A stretch of DNA of 64,000 nucleotides from Mollicutes bacterium (GTDB lineage Bacteria; Bacillota_I; Bacilli_A; Izemoplasmatales; Izemoplasmataceae): the NCBI GenBank assembly GCA_003553945.1, contig PWEL01000013.1, positions 43,526 through 107,525 on the forward strand, written 5' to 3'. Position numbers and translations under genes: made by a program. Of the stretch, positions 29,395-39,777 are shown piece after piece (the stretch's first letter is position 1; the number at the start of each line of letters is the position of its first letter). The notes below the pieces were generated by a model. The model was not told the origin of the DNA. It made no database searches and saw only the letters and a list, made by a program, of their open reading frames with translations.

Positions 29395-30299
29395 ATGTAC
29401 ATCGGCATCGATGGTGGCGGAACAAAGACCAAGGCCATGCTTCTGGATGAGCATCTGAATCTCATCCACACTGAGGAGGCAGGACCATCGTCTATTCGGA
29501 CTGTGTCCATCGAAGAGAGCCTGAAAAATATCCACACTTGTATAGACCGGTGTGCGGAGAAGGCGAAAAAAGCATAGAAAGCGTCTTCGCCGGTCTAGGT
29601 GATGTTGCAGGCAAGGACGATGAAACCTACATGGTTGAATGCTTGAAAGAGAATAAACATCTAAGCAATGCGATGGTCAAAGTCAAAAATGATGTCTATA
29701 ATGCTCATAACGGAGCGCTTGAAGGAGAACCCGGGATTGCTTTGATCATCGGCACCGGCAGTGTGGCATTCGGCGTCGATGAAGCGGGGAATGCACATCG
29801 CGCAGGTGGATATTCCTATAAAGAGGGAGACCTCGGCAGTGCCTATGGACTCGGTTCCCTGGCCATGGCTTATATGGGTAAGGCCTATGATGGCCGCGTA
29901 GAGGGCAGTGCTCTTACAGAAAGGCTGCTCGAATACTTTTCGATCAACAGCTTCTTCGATATGGTGCTCATGTATGAAGAATACTATACAAGACGTACAT
30001 CCGTCGCCAGCCTGGGTAAGATTGTCACGTCCTATGCGGAGCATGCCGACCCTGTCGCTCTGGACATCATTGAAACTTCTACTGATGAGATGATGCTCAT
30101 GATCAAGGGTATTGACAAAAAACTCGACCTTAAAAACAAAGCTATAGCCATCAGTGGATCGCTGGGACAATCCCAGGGCATATACCGCAAGCGACTGTTG
30201 GAAAAGATCGAGGATTATGATGATGCTTATGCTATGTTCAACGCAAAAAAAGACCCCGCTTTCGGCGCTGCGCTACTGGCAAGGGACTTGGCAGGATGA
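29395..30299 (+). pseudogene. BadF/BadG-type ATPase (N-acetylglucosamine-kinase-like), -1 frameshift at an A6 tract
   Basis: 29395..29577 MYIGIDGGGTKTKAMLLDEH...AEKAKKA*; reading continues in -1 frame as SIESVFAGLGDVAGKDDE...LIIGTGSVAFGVDEAG...GDLGSAYGLG. Confidence 0.85.
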
Positions 30300-30332
30300 C
30301 TCAGTAAGAAAGCATCCCGGAACATCCTCTTT

Positions 30333-30363
30333 AAAAAAAGCATTCTAGGAATGCTTTTTTTAT
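30333..30363 (+). terminator. rho-independent terminator
   Basis: aaaaaaagcattctaggaatgctttttttat. Confidence 0.8.
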
Positions 30364-30398
30364 CTTTATGACTGCTGAGTGATGAACGGAATGCGAGC

Positions 30399-31064
30399 CT
30401 ATTTCAAGCGTTTTATGAATTTTACCGTCTCCGGGTCGACGACACCGTCCTTTTTCGCGCCCGAACCTACATGTACATGAGTGATACCGGTCTTTTCGCA
30501 GAATTGCTCGATATTCTCGGGTTTAAGGCCGGCGCCTGCAAGACATTCAATACCCGCGGATTCCACAACTCCTCGGACATCACGTATAGCATCCATTCCG
30601 GCGATGGCATCGTCCGCTCCGCCGGAAGTGAGCAGTGTATCGATGTCATAATCGAGCAGGGTCCTGACAGCTTTTTCATAATTTTTAGCGCTGTCTAAAG
30701 CTCTGTGGAAGGTAAGTTTGAGCCCGCCTTTCCTGTCGATGATTTTTTGCAGGGTTTCTTCATCAATACCACCGTCTTCATTGAGACCGCCAAACACAAT
30801 GCCGGCTGCACTAGTGGCTTTGATTGTCCCCAGATCCCTCAACATGACAGTGATATCATCCTCGTCATACACAAATGATTCAGCGTGTGTCCTGAGCATG
30901 ACCTGTACAGGGATGTCGACCGCTTTGGTCACTTGATCGATCAGCCCGAGCGAAGGCGTCATACCGCCTTCTTTACGTCCGCTGAGAAGCTCGAGGCGGT
31001 CAGCTCCCCCTTGTGCTGCGGCCTTAGCTTCACTGACACTCGTCACTACTATTTCTACAAACAT
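30399..31064 (-). CDS. cutC: CutC family protein
   Basis: EIVVTSVSEAKAAAQGGADRLELLSGRKEGGMTPSLGLI; LTFHRALD; LTSGG. Confidence 0.92.
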   Translation of the reverse strand: MFVEIVVTSVSEAKAAAQGGADRLELLSGRKEGGMTPSLGLIDQVTKAVDIPVQVMLRTHAESFVYDEDDITVMLRDLGTIKATSAAGIVFGGLNEDGGIDEETLQKIIDRKGGLKLTFHRALDSAKNYEKAVRTLLDYDIDTLLTSGGADDAIAGMDAIRDVRGVVESAGIECLAGAGLKPENIEQFCEKTGITHVHVGSGAKKDGVVDPETVKFIKRLK

Positions 31065-31150
31065 ATCCTCACCTCAGTTCAAGAATATCAGAACACTTCC
31101 ATTTTCACAATTATTCCAAGTCAAAAATAAATCTTTGAAGCTCAAGGCAA

Positions 31151-31179
31151 TTGACATTCAATGCAAGCGCTTGTACAAT
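31151..31179 (+). promoter_or_regulatory. sigma-70-type promoter with operator in the spacer, driving the PTS operon
   Basis: TTGACA (31151-31156), 17-bp spacer, TACAAT (31174-31179); TGCAAGCGCTTGTACA at 31162-31177. Confidence 0.75.
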
Positions 31180-31235
31180 AATGAGTGAACAAACTGATTT
31201 TTCAGTCAGTTAAAAATTTTAAGGAGGTCTGTTTC

Positions 31236-32702
31236 ATGGAAGGTGTCAAAAACGTCTTGTCGTACGTCCTAGGGTACTTGCAGAAGATCGGTAAGTCCCT
31301 GATGCTCCCTGTTGCGGTATTGCCCGCCGCCGCTATCTTGCTCGGTGTCGGTTACTGGATCTCCGAGGTAGTGGCTCCGGACAACATCGCAGCGGTATTC
31401 CTGCAAAGCGCAGGTAACGCCATCATCGGCTACATCCCGATCCTGTTCGCTGTCGGTGTCGCTTACGGTCTTTCCAAGAAGAAGGACGGCGCGGCCGCTC
31501 TTGCAGGACTGGTTGCGTACCTCGTCTTCATCACCATGCTTTCGCCAGGCACAGTCGACGGGCTTTTCGCAGCGGATTTCGGAGATCTCGAAGATGGTGT
31601 GCAGCTCGCATTTGAAAACCGTGAGAACGCATTCCTAGGTATCCTTTCCGGTATCATCGGCGGTCATACGTTCAACCGTTTCCGCGATGTCGAACTGCCC
31701 AAAGCGCTCGGCTTCTTCAGCGGAAAACGCGCTGTCGCCATCATGACCGCAGGCATCACCCTTGTCATTTCCATTCCGTTCTTCTGGATCTGGCCGGGTA
31801 TCTTCAACGCGCTCACCAGCTTCGGCGTCACAATGGGTGACCTCGGACACTTCGGCGCCGGCGTCTACGGTTTCTTCAACCGTCTGCTGATTCCGCTCGG
31901 ACTGCATCACGCACTCAATGCGGTGTTCTGGTTCGAAGGTTTCGGCATCGCCGACCTGGAGCTCTTCCTCGCACAAGCTGAAGAAGCAATCCCCGGCGAA
32001 ACCGGACGCTACATGGCGGGTTACTTCCCCATCTTCATGTTCGGTCTCCCCGGTGCGGCGCTTGCCATGGTTCATACGGCCAAGCCTGAGAACAGAACCA
32101 GAGTCGCATCCATCATGTTCTCTGCCGCATTCGCATCCTTCTTCACCGGCATCACAGAACCCATCGAATTCTCCTTCCTCTTCGTCGCACCGCTTCTCTT
32201 CCTCGTACACGCAGTCTTCACCGGTATCTCCATGATCATCGCCTCAGCCATCCCAGCGATCTCCGGGTTCGGCTTCAGTGCAGGTGTCATCGACATGGGC
32301 CTTCAAGCCGCTAACCCGCTTGCCGAGAACTGGTGGGCACTTCTTATCATGGGTGCGATTTTCTTCCCCATCTACTACTTCTCATTCCGCTTCCTCATCG
32401 TCAAATTCGACATCCCCACACCGGGACGTCGTCAAAAGATGGGCGGCGCTGCAGAAGATATGAGCAATGAAGAGATCGCAGCCGAGATGCTCAAAGCCCT
32501 GGGCGGCAAAGCCAACATCACAGACTTCGACTACTGCGTGACACGCCTCCGCCTCAAGCTCGAGGATCCTGAGAAAGTCGACCGCGAAGCACTCAAGGAA
32601 TACGGCGCTACCGATGTCATGGTCTCCGGCAAGAACGTACAGGTCATTGTCGGAACCGGCGCGCAATTCATCGCCGAAAAGATGGAAGCGCACGTCGAAT
32701 AA
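31236..32702 (+). CDS. PTS EIICB, GlcNAc/glucose-type (NagE-like)
   Basis: KSLMLPVAVLPAAAILLGVGYW; HHALNAVFWFEG; EIIB DYCVTRLRLKLED; ATG at 31236 after aaggagg. Confidence 0.9.
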   Translation: MEGVKNVLSYVLGYLQKIGKSLMLPVAVLPAAAILLGVGYWISEVVAPDNIAAVFLQSAGNAIIGYIPILFAVGVAYGLSKKKDGAAALAGLVAYLVFITMLSPGTVDGLFAADFGDLEDGVQLAFENRENAFLGILSGIIGGHTFNRFRDVELPKALGFFSGKRAVAIMTAGITLVISIPFFWIWPGIFNALTSFGVTMGDLGHFGAGVYGFFNRLLIPLGLHHALNAVFWFEGFGIADLELFLAQAEEAIPGETGRYMAGYFPIFMFGLPGAALAMVHTAKPENRTRVASIMFSAAFASFFTGITEPIEFSFLFVAPLLFLVHAVFTGISMIIASAIPAISGFGFSAGVIDMGLQAANPLAENWWALLIMGAIFFPIYYFSFRFLIVKFDIPTPGRRQKMGGAAEDMSNEEIAAEMLKALGGKANITDFDYCVTRLRLKLEDPEKVDREALKEYGATDVMVSGKNVQVIVGTGAQFIAEKMEAHVE

Positions 32703-32720
32703 CACATGCGTTCCAAAGAA

Positions 32721-32752
32721 AATGAATGGGGGGAAGCCCTCCATTCATTTTT
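32721..32752 (+). terminator. intercistronic hairpin/terminator
   Basis: aatgaatggggggaagccctccattcattttt. Confidence 0.7.
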
Positions 32753-32819
32753 CTTTACGAACCGCCCTTTGTTCGATACTATATAGATAACGACCTGATA
32801 AATGAAAGGGTGACACTGC

Positions 32820-33263
32820 ATGAAAACCAAAATCACCATGCCGATCAAAGGAGATTATACCGGCATTGACAAAACGCCGGACGATGCCTTCGCCAATAAA
32901 GGCATGGGCGATGGTTTCCTGATCACACCGGAAGAAGGAAAAGCCTACGCGCCCTTCTCGGGTAAGGTCAGCGTCATGTTCCCCACGGGGCACGCCGTTG
33001 GGTTGAAAAACGCAAGCGGTGTGGAGGTGCTGATTCACGTCGGCATCGACACGGTGAAACTGAAAGGTGAAGGTTTCACACAACACGTCAAACAAGGTGA
33101 CCGAGTGAAAAAGGGCGACGTGCTTCTCGAGTTCGACATTGACTATATCAAGGAACAAGGCTACGACCCGGCGACCCCGCTTGTCTTCGTTGAAAAAGAG
33201 AAAGTGGAAATCCTCAAGAAAGAGACCGATACACGCGATACACTGAAACTATCCTTGAAGTGA
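32820..33263 (+). CDS. PTS EIIA glucose-type (Crr-like)
   Basis: MPIKGDYTGIDKTPDDAFANKGMGDGFLI; VEVLIHVGIDTVKLKGEGFTQHVKQGDRVKKGD. Confidence 0.9.
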   Translation: MKTKITMPIKGDYTGIDKTPDDAFANKGMGDGFLITPEEGKAYAPFSGKVSVMFPTGHAVGLKNASGVEVLIHVGIDTVKLKGEGFTQHVKQGDRVKKGDVLLEFDIDYIKEQGYDPATPLVFVEKEKVEILKKETDTRDTLKLSLK

Positions 33264-33272
33264 GGTGATACC

Positions 33273-34178
33273 ATGAACAAACGCATGCTGGACATCCGTC
33301 CAAGTGAAGCGGCGAAACTCTCCGGAAAGGATCTCATCGAGAGCATCAGGGCGGCTGAAGGGCGCAGCCTAGTCACTGAGGTCATCGCCCCGGCCCCGGC
33401 GCTCTTCCATGACGTGTCGAATGCGGAGCTCGCAACGAGCATGGGCGCGGACGTCCTCCTGTTGAACATGTACGATGTCGACAACCCGACACTGGCTGGT
33501 TTCGATACGGAGGATGCCATCCCAAAGACACTGGAGGCACGCACAGGACGCATCATCGGTATCAATCTGGAGCCTGTCTCGAGTGATGCGATGATGGAGG
33601 AGAAACGGGACGTCCCCAAGGGACAGCGCGCTACGGTCGAAAATGCCAGAAAGGCTTTCAGCCAGGGCGTCAAGCTGATCCTGCTAACAGGGAACCCCAA
33701 GACCGGCGTGACAAACCAAAGAATCAAGGAATCACTCAAGGCCATCAAGGAGGCGCTGGGCGACGACATTGTCCTTGCCGCGGGAAAAATGCACAGTTCC
33801 GGCATCGGTGGCGAGACCGCATCGACCATTGTCACTGAAGACGATGTCGATGACTTCCTGAAGACCGGCGCCGACATAATTCTCTTCCCGGCTCCGGGCA
33901 CTGTGCCGGGCATTCATGAATCGTTATTATACCCTCTGGTGGAACGCGTACACAAAAAGGGCGCGCTCGCCATGAGCGCCATCGGCACGTCACAGGAGGG
34001 CGCGGATTCTGAGACCATCAAGACAATCGCCCTCGCCAGCAAACGCCTCGGCGTCGACTTGCATCATATCGGGGATGCCGGCTATTTCGGCATCGCTGTC
34101 CCGGAGAACATCACCACCTATTCCATAGTCATCCGCGGTGTCCGGCACACTTACCGGCGCATGGCCATGCGCGGATGA
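33273..34178 (+). CDS. PEP-phosphonomutase-like TIM-barrel protein (DUF7916 type)
   Basis: LVTEVIAPAPALFHDVSNAELATSMGADVLLLNMYDVD...; immediately downstream of EIIA. Confidence 0.6.
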   Translation: MNKRMLDIRPSEAAKLSGKDLIESIRAAEGRSLVTEVIAPAPALFHDVSNAELATSMGADVLLLNMYDVDNPTLAGFDTEDAIPKTLEARTGRIIGINLEPVSSDAMMEEKRDVPKGQRATVENARKAFSQGVKLILLTGNPKTGVTNQRIKESLKAIKEALGDDIVLAAGKMHSSGIGGETASTIVTEDDVDDFLKTGADIILFPAPGTVPGIHESLLYPLVERVHKKGALAMSAIGTSQEGADSETIKTIALASKRLGVDLHHIGDAGYFGIAVPENITTYSIVIRGVRHTYRRMAMRG

Positions 34179-34179
34179 G

Positions 34180-34204
34180 AAGCTCCCATGCAGGGAGCTT
34201 TTTT
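34180..34204 (+). terminator. rho-independent terminator/attenuator
   Basis: aagctcccatgcagggagctttttt. Confidence 0.75.
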
Positions 34205-34272
34205 ACTTGCGTTTCGGGACATTTTTATTTATCCTGAATACCGCAGACATCTCACATGAAAGGGAAATTCTC

Positions 34273-36033
34273 ATGCAAAGAAGCGACGTGTTCCACATCC
34301 CGAAATCACATATGGCCTACGCCGTCTCCACAACCACAATGGAGATACGCCTTAGAACCCGTAGACAATTCACATCCATCGAGCTGATCTTCGGCGACCC
34401 CTTCGCCAGGACAAAGGATGAGAAAGGCAACGTGATGTGGGAGGGCGCTCACCAAACGCACCCCATGAAAAAAGAAGCCGAGACCGACGGTGAAACGCAC
34501 TACTTCATCCGTATCGACGTTCCTACCAAACGTGTGAAATACGGTTTCCTGATCGACGGACGCTATCTCTACGGACCAAGAAAGACAGTGGATGTAAGAA
34601 AGCATCCGGAAGAACGCTCGAACCGCGACAATCTCTTCGCGTTCCCCTACCTTTTAGAAGCGGACATATATCAAGCACCGGATTGGGTAAGGGATACAAT
34701 CTGGTACTCGATCTTCCCCGACCGTTTCCGAAGGGAGGATGAACGCCTGAAATCCGAAGAAGGGAAGGCCTACGAGAACCGGGAGTTCTTCGGCGGCACC
34801 TTGAAGGGCATCACGGAGAAACTCGATTATATTCAGGACATCGGCGCGAACGCCATCTATCTGAACCCCGTCTTCCCCTCCTCGACAGCGCATCGATACG
34901 ACATCACGGATTACTTCGGCATCGATGAGAGACTCGGCAGCGAGGAGGATTTCAGAGCGCTCGTCGAAACGGCGCATGAGAAGGGGATGCGCGTGATGCT
35001 CGATGCCGTGTTCAACCATGTATCCTACAAGCATCCGTTCTTTCAGGATGTTCTCAGCCGCGGCAAAGAGAGCCCTTATTACGATTGTTTCTATTTCAAG
35101 GAAGGGTTCGACCCCGGAAAGACACAGCGCGACCTTGAAAATAGGAAACGCTTCAAACCGCCTTATGAGAGTTTCGCCTTCTCCCCCTACATGCCCAAGG
35201 TCAACACGGATCACCCCATCATGCGCGAGCACTTTCTGAAAGTCGCCCGTTACTGGATCGAACACTATGATATCGATGGCTGGCGCCTTGATGTGGCCAA
35301 TGAAGTATCACATGACTTCTGGCGGGCCTTCCGCAATACAGTGAAGGGAGCGAAGCCTGAGTGCTTCATCGTCGGCGAGACCTGGGATAACGCCTACCCG
35401 TGGCTCACGGGCGACCAGCACGACAGCGCGATGGCCTACGACTACATGTTTCCGCTGCACGACTATTTCAAAAGCCAAGCATCAGGGCGAGGGGAAACGT
35501 TAAAAAACGCCATCAACGAAGTGCTTATCAACTATCCGAGGCACGTGATCGTCAATCTCTACACATTTCTGGACAATCACGACACGCCACGTATCCGACA
35601 CATCATTCCTGGCATCGAACGCTTGAAACTCGCATATGTCTTGCTCTTCGCGCTTCCGGGAACCCCTTCAATCTATTATGGAGGGGAAATAGGCATGGAA
35701 GGAGGCAGGGACCCCGACAACCGCAGGGTCATGATGTGGAAGGAAGACAACCAGAACCGATCCCTGAAAGCCTTCTTTAAAACCTTCTCGACCCTGTACA
35801 GACAGGAGGCTGGTTTCAAAAGTCCTGATTTCAAGTGGGTCAGGGCGGAAGACGACATATTGGTATTCAAAAAGGAGGACCTTCTCTTCTTCATGAATAC
35901 CGCCGAACATTCTATCGATTGTCCAACCGATGAAAGAGGCGAATTCTATGACCTCGAGCAGGGAACTGAAATACGCCTTGATGATGCCTTGACCCTACCC
36001 GGTACCTCCTACCGGATTCTAAAAGCCCTGTAG
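34273..36033 (+). CDS. neopullulanase/cyclomaltodextrinase-type alpha-glycosidase (GH13_20-like)
   Basis: N-terminal domain plus DWVRDTIWYSIFPDRFRR, DAVFNHVSYKHPFF, DGWRLDVANEV, GETWD, FLDNHDTPRI; ATG at 34273. Confidence 0.9.
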   Translation: MQRSDVFHIPKSHMAYAVSTTTMEIRLRTRRQFTSIELIFGDPFARTKDEKGNVMWEGAHQTHPMKKEAETDGETHYFIRIDVPTKRVKYGFLIDGRYLYGPRKTVDVRKHPEERSNRDNLFAFPYLLEADIYQAPDWVRDTIWYSIFPDRFRREDERLKSEEGKAYENREFFGGTLKGITEKLDYIQDIGANAIYLNPVFPSSTAHRYDITDYFGIDERLGSEEDFRALVETAHEKGMRVMLDAVFNHVSYKHPFFQDVLSRGKESPYYDCFYFKEGFDPGKTQRDLENRKRFKPPYESFAFSPYMPKVNTDHPIMREHFLKVARYWIEHYDIDGWRLDVANEVSHDFWRAFRNTVKGAKPECFIVGETWDNAYPWLTGDQHDSAMAYDYMFPLHDYFKSQASGRGETLKNAINEVLINYPRHVIVNLYTFLDNHDTPRIRHIIPGIERLKLAYVLLFALPGTPSIYYGGEIGMEGGRDPDNRRVMMWKEDNQNRSLKAFFKTFSTLYRQEAGFKSPDFKWVRAEDDILVFKKEDLLFFMNTAEHSIDCPTDERGEFYDLEQGTEIRLDDALTLPGTSYRILKAL

Positions 36034-36057
36034 CACGACGTTTTTTCAATACATACT

Positions 36058-36106
36058 AAAATGCAATCAACACTTGGAAGCTCCAAGTCGTTGATTGCAT
36101 TTTTTA
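36058..36106. terminator. bidirectional terminator between convergent genes
   Basis: aaaatgcaatcaacacttggaagctccaagtcgttgattgcattttttatt. Confidence 0.8.
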
Positions 36107-36242
36107 TTCTGCACGGACACAGAGACGCTCGTGATAGTAAAAACCATTCTGGAATGCATTCATTGAGAATTTAGAATGCATCATAGACGGTTTCAGATCA
36201 GTGTGTCCATTGTCCGTAATATATTCCCGGAAAAGCGAAAAA

Positions 36243-37367
36243 TCACTCCGCTTCGCATATCAGGGGGATGCGATTGCGTGTTTTCAAGTTCCGGACACTG
36301 ACACAGTTCTCAAGATGCAGCTCAGTGATATCCGGTGTCAGATAACCGTCTTTACATGGCTCCTCCTCCATGAGGTCCGTACTGAGGTATTTCTTGTTGT
36401 CATCCGGGAACAAAGAAACGACAACAGCGTCATTCCCCAAGCTCTCCTGAACCTTAAGAGCGCCGATGAAATTCGCCCCCGATGAAATACCGACACCCTG
36501 ACCGAGCACCGAAGCGATTTTCTGCGCCATGAGGATGGCATCGCCATCATGCACATGCACAACATCATCAAGAGAGTCCAGATCCACTATATCAGGTATG
36601 AATTCATCGGAAATCCCCTGTATTCGGTGACTTCCTACTTTATAGCCTGTTGAAAGGGTCGGGGAACTCGCCGGTTCCAAGGGATGCACTCTGATACCGG
36701 GATGACGTTCCTTCAAGTACTGCCCCACTCCCATCACTGTGCCGCCAGTGCCGACGCCGGCGATGAAGGCGTCCGGAGCCACATCCAACGCTTCAAGTTG
36801 ATAATGAATCTCAGGCCCCGTTGTCAGATAGTGTGCCCGACAGTTCGCATGATTGGAGAACTGACTGGGGAGAAAGCCTTTCGTCGCTTCAGCCTGGGCT
36901 TTTGATTTTTCAATACTTCCTTGGAAACCGCCCTCTTCACGGCTGACAAGCTCGACCTCGGCGCCGTAACTCTCAATCAACCGACGTCGTTCAGCGCTCA
37001 TCCAATCCGGCATGAAAATCTTCACAGGATGGCCGAGGAAACGACCGACCGCCGCAAAGGAGATGCCGGCATTCCCGCTTGAGGCTTCATAGATGCCATC
37101 ACCTGGTGACAACACTTCTTCCTGCATTGCCTTGTAAAGAATGAAGAGCGCCATTCGGTCCTTAACACTACCTGTCAGATTGTAGGATTCATGCTTGATG
37201 TAGACCGAACGCGGATTCCCCTTGTATTTGAATGAAATCTTGCTGAGGGGAGTCGCGCCGATAAGTTCGCAGACATGCTTGAGAGTCTGATACCTTGTTG
37301 CTTCGTGATCTGGCATCGCCATATTCTCCTTTTTAAAAGGATTATGCATCATGACAAATTCATGCAA
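36243..37367 (-). CDS. PLP-dependent cysteine synthase family protein
   Basis: [13 protein letters not shown]...[45 protein letters not shown]. Confidence 0.85.
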   Translation of the reverse strand: MHEFVMMHNPFKKENMAMPDHEATRYQTLKHVCELIGATPLSKISFKYKGNPRSVYIKHESYNLTGSVKDRMALFILYKAMQEEVLSPGDGIYEASSGNAGISFAAVGRFLGHPVKIFMPDWMSAERRRLIESYGAEVELVSREEGGFQGSIEKSKAQAEATKGFLPSQFSNHANCRAHYLTTGPEIHYQLEALDVAPDAFIAGVGTGGTVMGVGQYLKERHPGIRVHPLEPASSPTLSTGYKVGSHRIQGISDEFIPDIVDLDSLDDVVHVHDGDAILMAQKIASVLGQGVGISSGANFIGALKVQESLGNDAVVVSLFPDDNKKYLSTDLMEEEPCKDGYLTPDITELHLENCVSVRNLKTRNRIPLICEAE

Positions 37368-37752
37368 GTTTTCGCGTCAGTGCGGCAATGTTCAAAACGC
37401 TGACAATAGTGATAAAAAGCGTCAACACCGCTGTGGTAATGGCTAGATATGTCGGTTGGACATCATAAGGGAAAATGGCACTCATCAAACGGTAAAGAAG
37501 TAAGGGCAGATACAGGGCCAGGAGGATATAGACGGTTTTCAGATGCAGTCTGATGTCGATTTCACTGGCCTCGAAATTGCGCTTGCTTAGCAGAAACAAC
37601 GCAATCCCGATATGCATCGCCACAAGACAAGGAATGAACAACCAAGCTGGCACGATTTTTAAAAGCGCGATAAAAGGGAACGAGAGGATGTGCGCCAGAA
37701 TGAAAAGACCGATGTCCTTATGGCTTCCCCGCTTAAACGTTTGCTTCTTCAT
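37360..37752 (-). CDS. hypothetical four-TM membrane protein
   Basis: Hydrophobic ORF, overlaps flanking genes in operon. Confidence 0.55.
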   Translation of the reverse strand: MKKQTFKRGSHKDIGLFILAHILSFPFIALLKIVPAWLFIPCLVAMHIGIALFLLSKRNFEASEIDIRLHLKTVYILLALYLPLLLYRLMSAIFPYDVQPTYLAITTAVLTLFITIVSVLNIAALTRKLA

Positions 37753-38776
37753 GAGCTTGCTCTATTCTTTTATCGTAGTCTTCAGGCTTGTCCCCTTCGG
37801 GAAAGCCATTGACATAATGACAGGCTACGTGATGTCCTGAATCAATCTCGACCTGCGGCACCGGAATTGTTCTACACCCTTGCATAGCATATGGACAACG
37901 CTGGTAGAACCTACAGCCCTTGGGAGGGTCGATGGGGCTGGGGATATCCCCTTTCAATACTACCAGTTCCCTCTCTTCTTCCACGTTCGTATCCAGGACC
38001 GCACTCAACAGCGCATGTGTATACGGATGTTTCGCATGATCGAAGATATGCTCACTGCGACCTGATTCCATCACCTTCCCCAGATACATGACCACGATGC
38101 GGTCGCAGATGTTCTTCACCATGGCGAGATTGTGGGATATCAAGACATAGGTTATATCCATGCGTTCCTGGATATCCTGTAAAAGATTCAGAATTTGTGC
38201 GTGCACGGATACGTCGAGCGCAGCGACAGGCTCATCACATACCAGAAAATCCGGATTGAGGATGATCGAGCGCGCAATCGCTATGCGCTGCTGCTGCCCG
38301 CCGGAAAAGTCAGAAGGGTGACGATGCATGTCATCCTTGGAGAGTCCAACCAGTTCCAATAGTTCTCCGACGCGCTCGACCATCTCCTCTTCTGTTGCGG
38401 ATTTGCTGATGATCATTGGTTCGGCGATGACCTGGAACACTGTGAAACGAGGATTCAAGGAGGAATACGGGTCTTGAAAGATCATCTGCATATCCCGTCT
38501 TATACTCTTGAATTCTTTGCGGGAAAGGTCAAAAAGCTTTTTTCCTTTAAAAGTCACCTCGCCGACGGATGGCTTTACGATGCCGAGCATTGTATTGGCA
38601 AGAGTTGATTTTCCACATCCCGATTCACCGACGATGCCAAAGGTTTCACCGGGAAAGACTGAAAAGGAGACATCGCTCACCGCCTGCAGACGCTTTTTCG
38701 GAAGAAACGGAATACCGCCTTTCACAGGGAAATCGACAGTGATATTCTCTAATGTGATTATAGGGTCTTTATTCAT
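37733..38776 (-). CDS. oppF: oligopeptide ABC transporter ATP-binding protein OppF
   Basis: GESGCGKSTLA, FSGGQQQRIAIARSI, CRFYQRCPYAMQGC. Confidence 0.92.
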   Translation of the reverse strand: MNKDPIITLENITVDFPVKGGIPFLPKKRLQAVSDVSFSVFPGETFGIVGESGCGKSTLANTMLGIVKPSVGEVTFKGKKLFDLSRKEFKSIRRDMQMIFQDPYSSLNPRFTVFQVIAEPMIISKSATEEEMVERVGELLELVGLSKDDMHRHPSDFSGGQQQRIAIARSIILNPDFLVCDEPVAALDVSVHAQILNLLQDIQERMDITYVLISHNLAMVKNICDRIVVMYLGKVMESGRSEHIFDHAKHPYTHALLSAVLDTNVEEERELVVLKGDIPSPIDPPKGCRFYQRCPYAMQGCRTIPVPQVEIDSGHHVACHYVNGFPEGDKPEDYDKRIEQAHEEANV

Positions 38777-39777
38777 GTCATTGCCTCCTCTCTTTCCATA
38801 TTCCGCGGATGCCAGCAGCGCACTTCGCTTTCATCATTGATTGCTGAGAGCGGTGGCATTTCCTTTTTGCATTTTTCGGTTGCGTGATTGCATCGTGGAT
38901 GGAAATAGCATCCTTCCGGTTTGCGCATGGGATGTGGAACAGTACCGGGTATTTGTTCAAAACCGCTCTCTTCATCGGATAATTTGGGAACTGAATTAAG
39001 CAGGCCTATACTATAGGGATGATGAGGTTTTTCAAACAATTGCCTGAGGCTTGCTTTCTCCACAATCTTGCCGGAATACATGACATATACTTTATCTGCA
39101 AGGTTGGACACCACGCTCAAGTCGTGAGTTACAAGCAGCAAGGAAACGTCATGACTCTTCTGCAGGTTTCTTAGCTCGTTCAACACCTGGGCCTGAATGG
39201 TCACATCTAAAGATGTGGTCGGTTCATCGGCGAGAATGAGTTTAGGCATGCAGGCGAAGGCCATGGCAAGCAAAACGCGCTGACGCATGCCGCCCGATAA
39301 TTCATGCGGATAATTCTTCGCCCGGGAGGCCGGTTCCGGAACCCCCACCAATTCCAACGCTTTCACTGTCTCCCTGCGCGCTTCTTTTTTGTCCATGTCA
39401 TGATGTCTCAGAAATATCTCAGCTATCTGCTTCCCGCATGTGATAACGGGATTCAAGGCCTCCATAGCATCCTGGAAGATCATAGCCATCTCCTTGCCGC
39501 GGACCTTGCGCATCTCTGATTCCGAAAAATCCTTGATATCCTTTCCACCAAAATACAATTCATCCACGCGCGTCAATGCCGGCGGAGAGTCGATGAGCTT
39601 CATGATCGATCGCGATGTAACACTCTTACCACAGCCCGACTCACCGACGAGCGCGACGCATTCCCCTTTCTCAATGTCGATGTCGACGCCTTCCACAGCC
39701 CGGATGATGCCTCGACCGCTTGGAAAGATGACTTTGAGCTTGCGCATTCTAAGTGTCGGTTCTTCCATATTAAACAT
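38773..39777 (-). CDS. oppD: oligopeptide ABC transporter ATP-binding protein OppD
   Basis: GESGCGKSVTSRSIM, ELSGGMRQRVLLAMA, ADEPTTSLDVTIQAQ, GCYFHPRCNHA. Confidence 0.92.
   Translation of the reverse strand: MFNMEEPTLRMRKLKVIFPSGRGIIRAVEGVDIDIEKGECVALVGESGCGKSVTSRSIMKLIDSPPALTRVDELYFGGKDIKDFSESEMRKVRGKEMAMIFQDAMEALNPVITCGKQIAEIFLRHHDMDKKEARRETVKALELVGVPEPASRAKNYPHELSGGMRQRVLLAMAFACMPKLILADEPTTSLDVTIQAQVLNELRNLQKSHDVSLLLVTHDLSVVSNLADKVYVMYSGKIVEKASLRQLFEKPHHPYSIGLLNSVPKLSDEESGFEQIPGTVPHPMRKPEGCYFHPRCNHATEKCKKEMPPLSAINDESEVRCWHPRNMEREEAMT

Noticed and set aside
29556-29590. Programmed -1 frameshift in the BadF kinase as the firm explanation
   Set aside because: Zero frame is GCG AAA AAA GCA, not the canonical A_AAA_AAG phase, and no clear stimulatory structure was seen; kept only as a possibility.
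36121-36200. GAATGCAT repeats (gaatgcattcattgagaatttagaatgcat) as mobile element remnant
   Set aside because: Too short, AT-rich intergenic sequence, no inverted-repeat ends or coding remnant.
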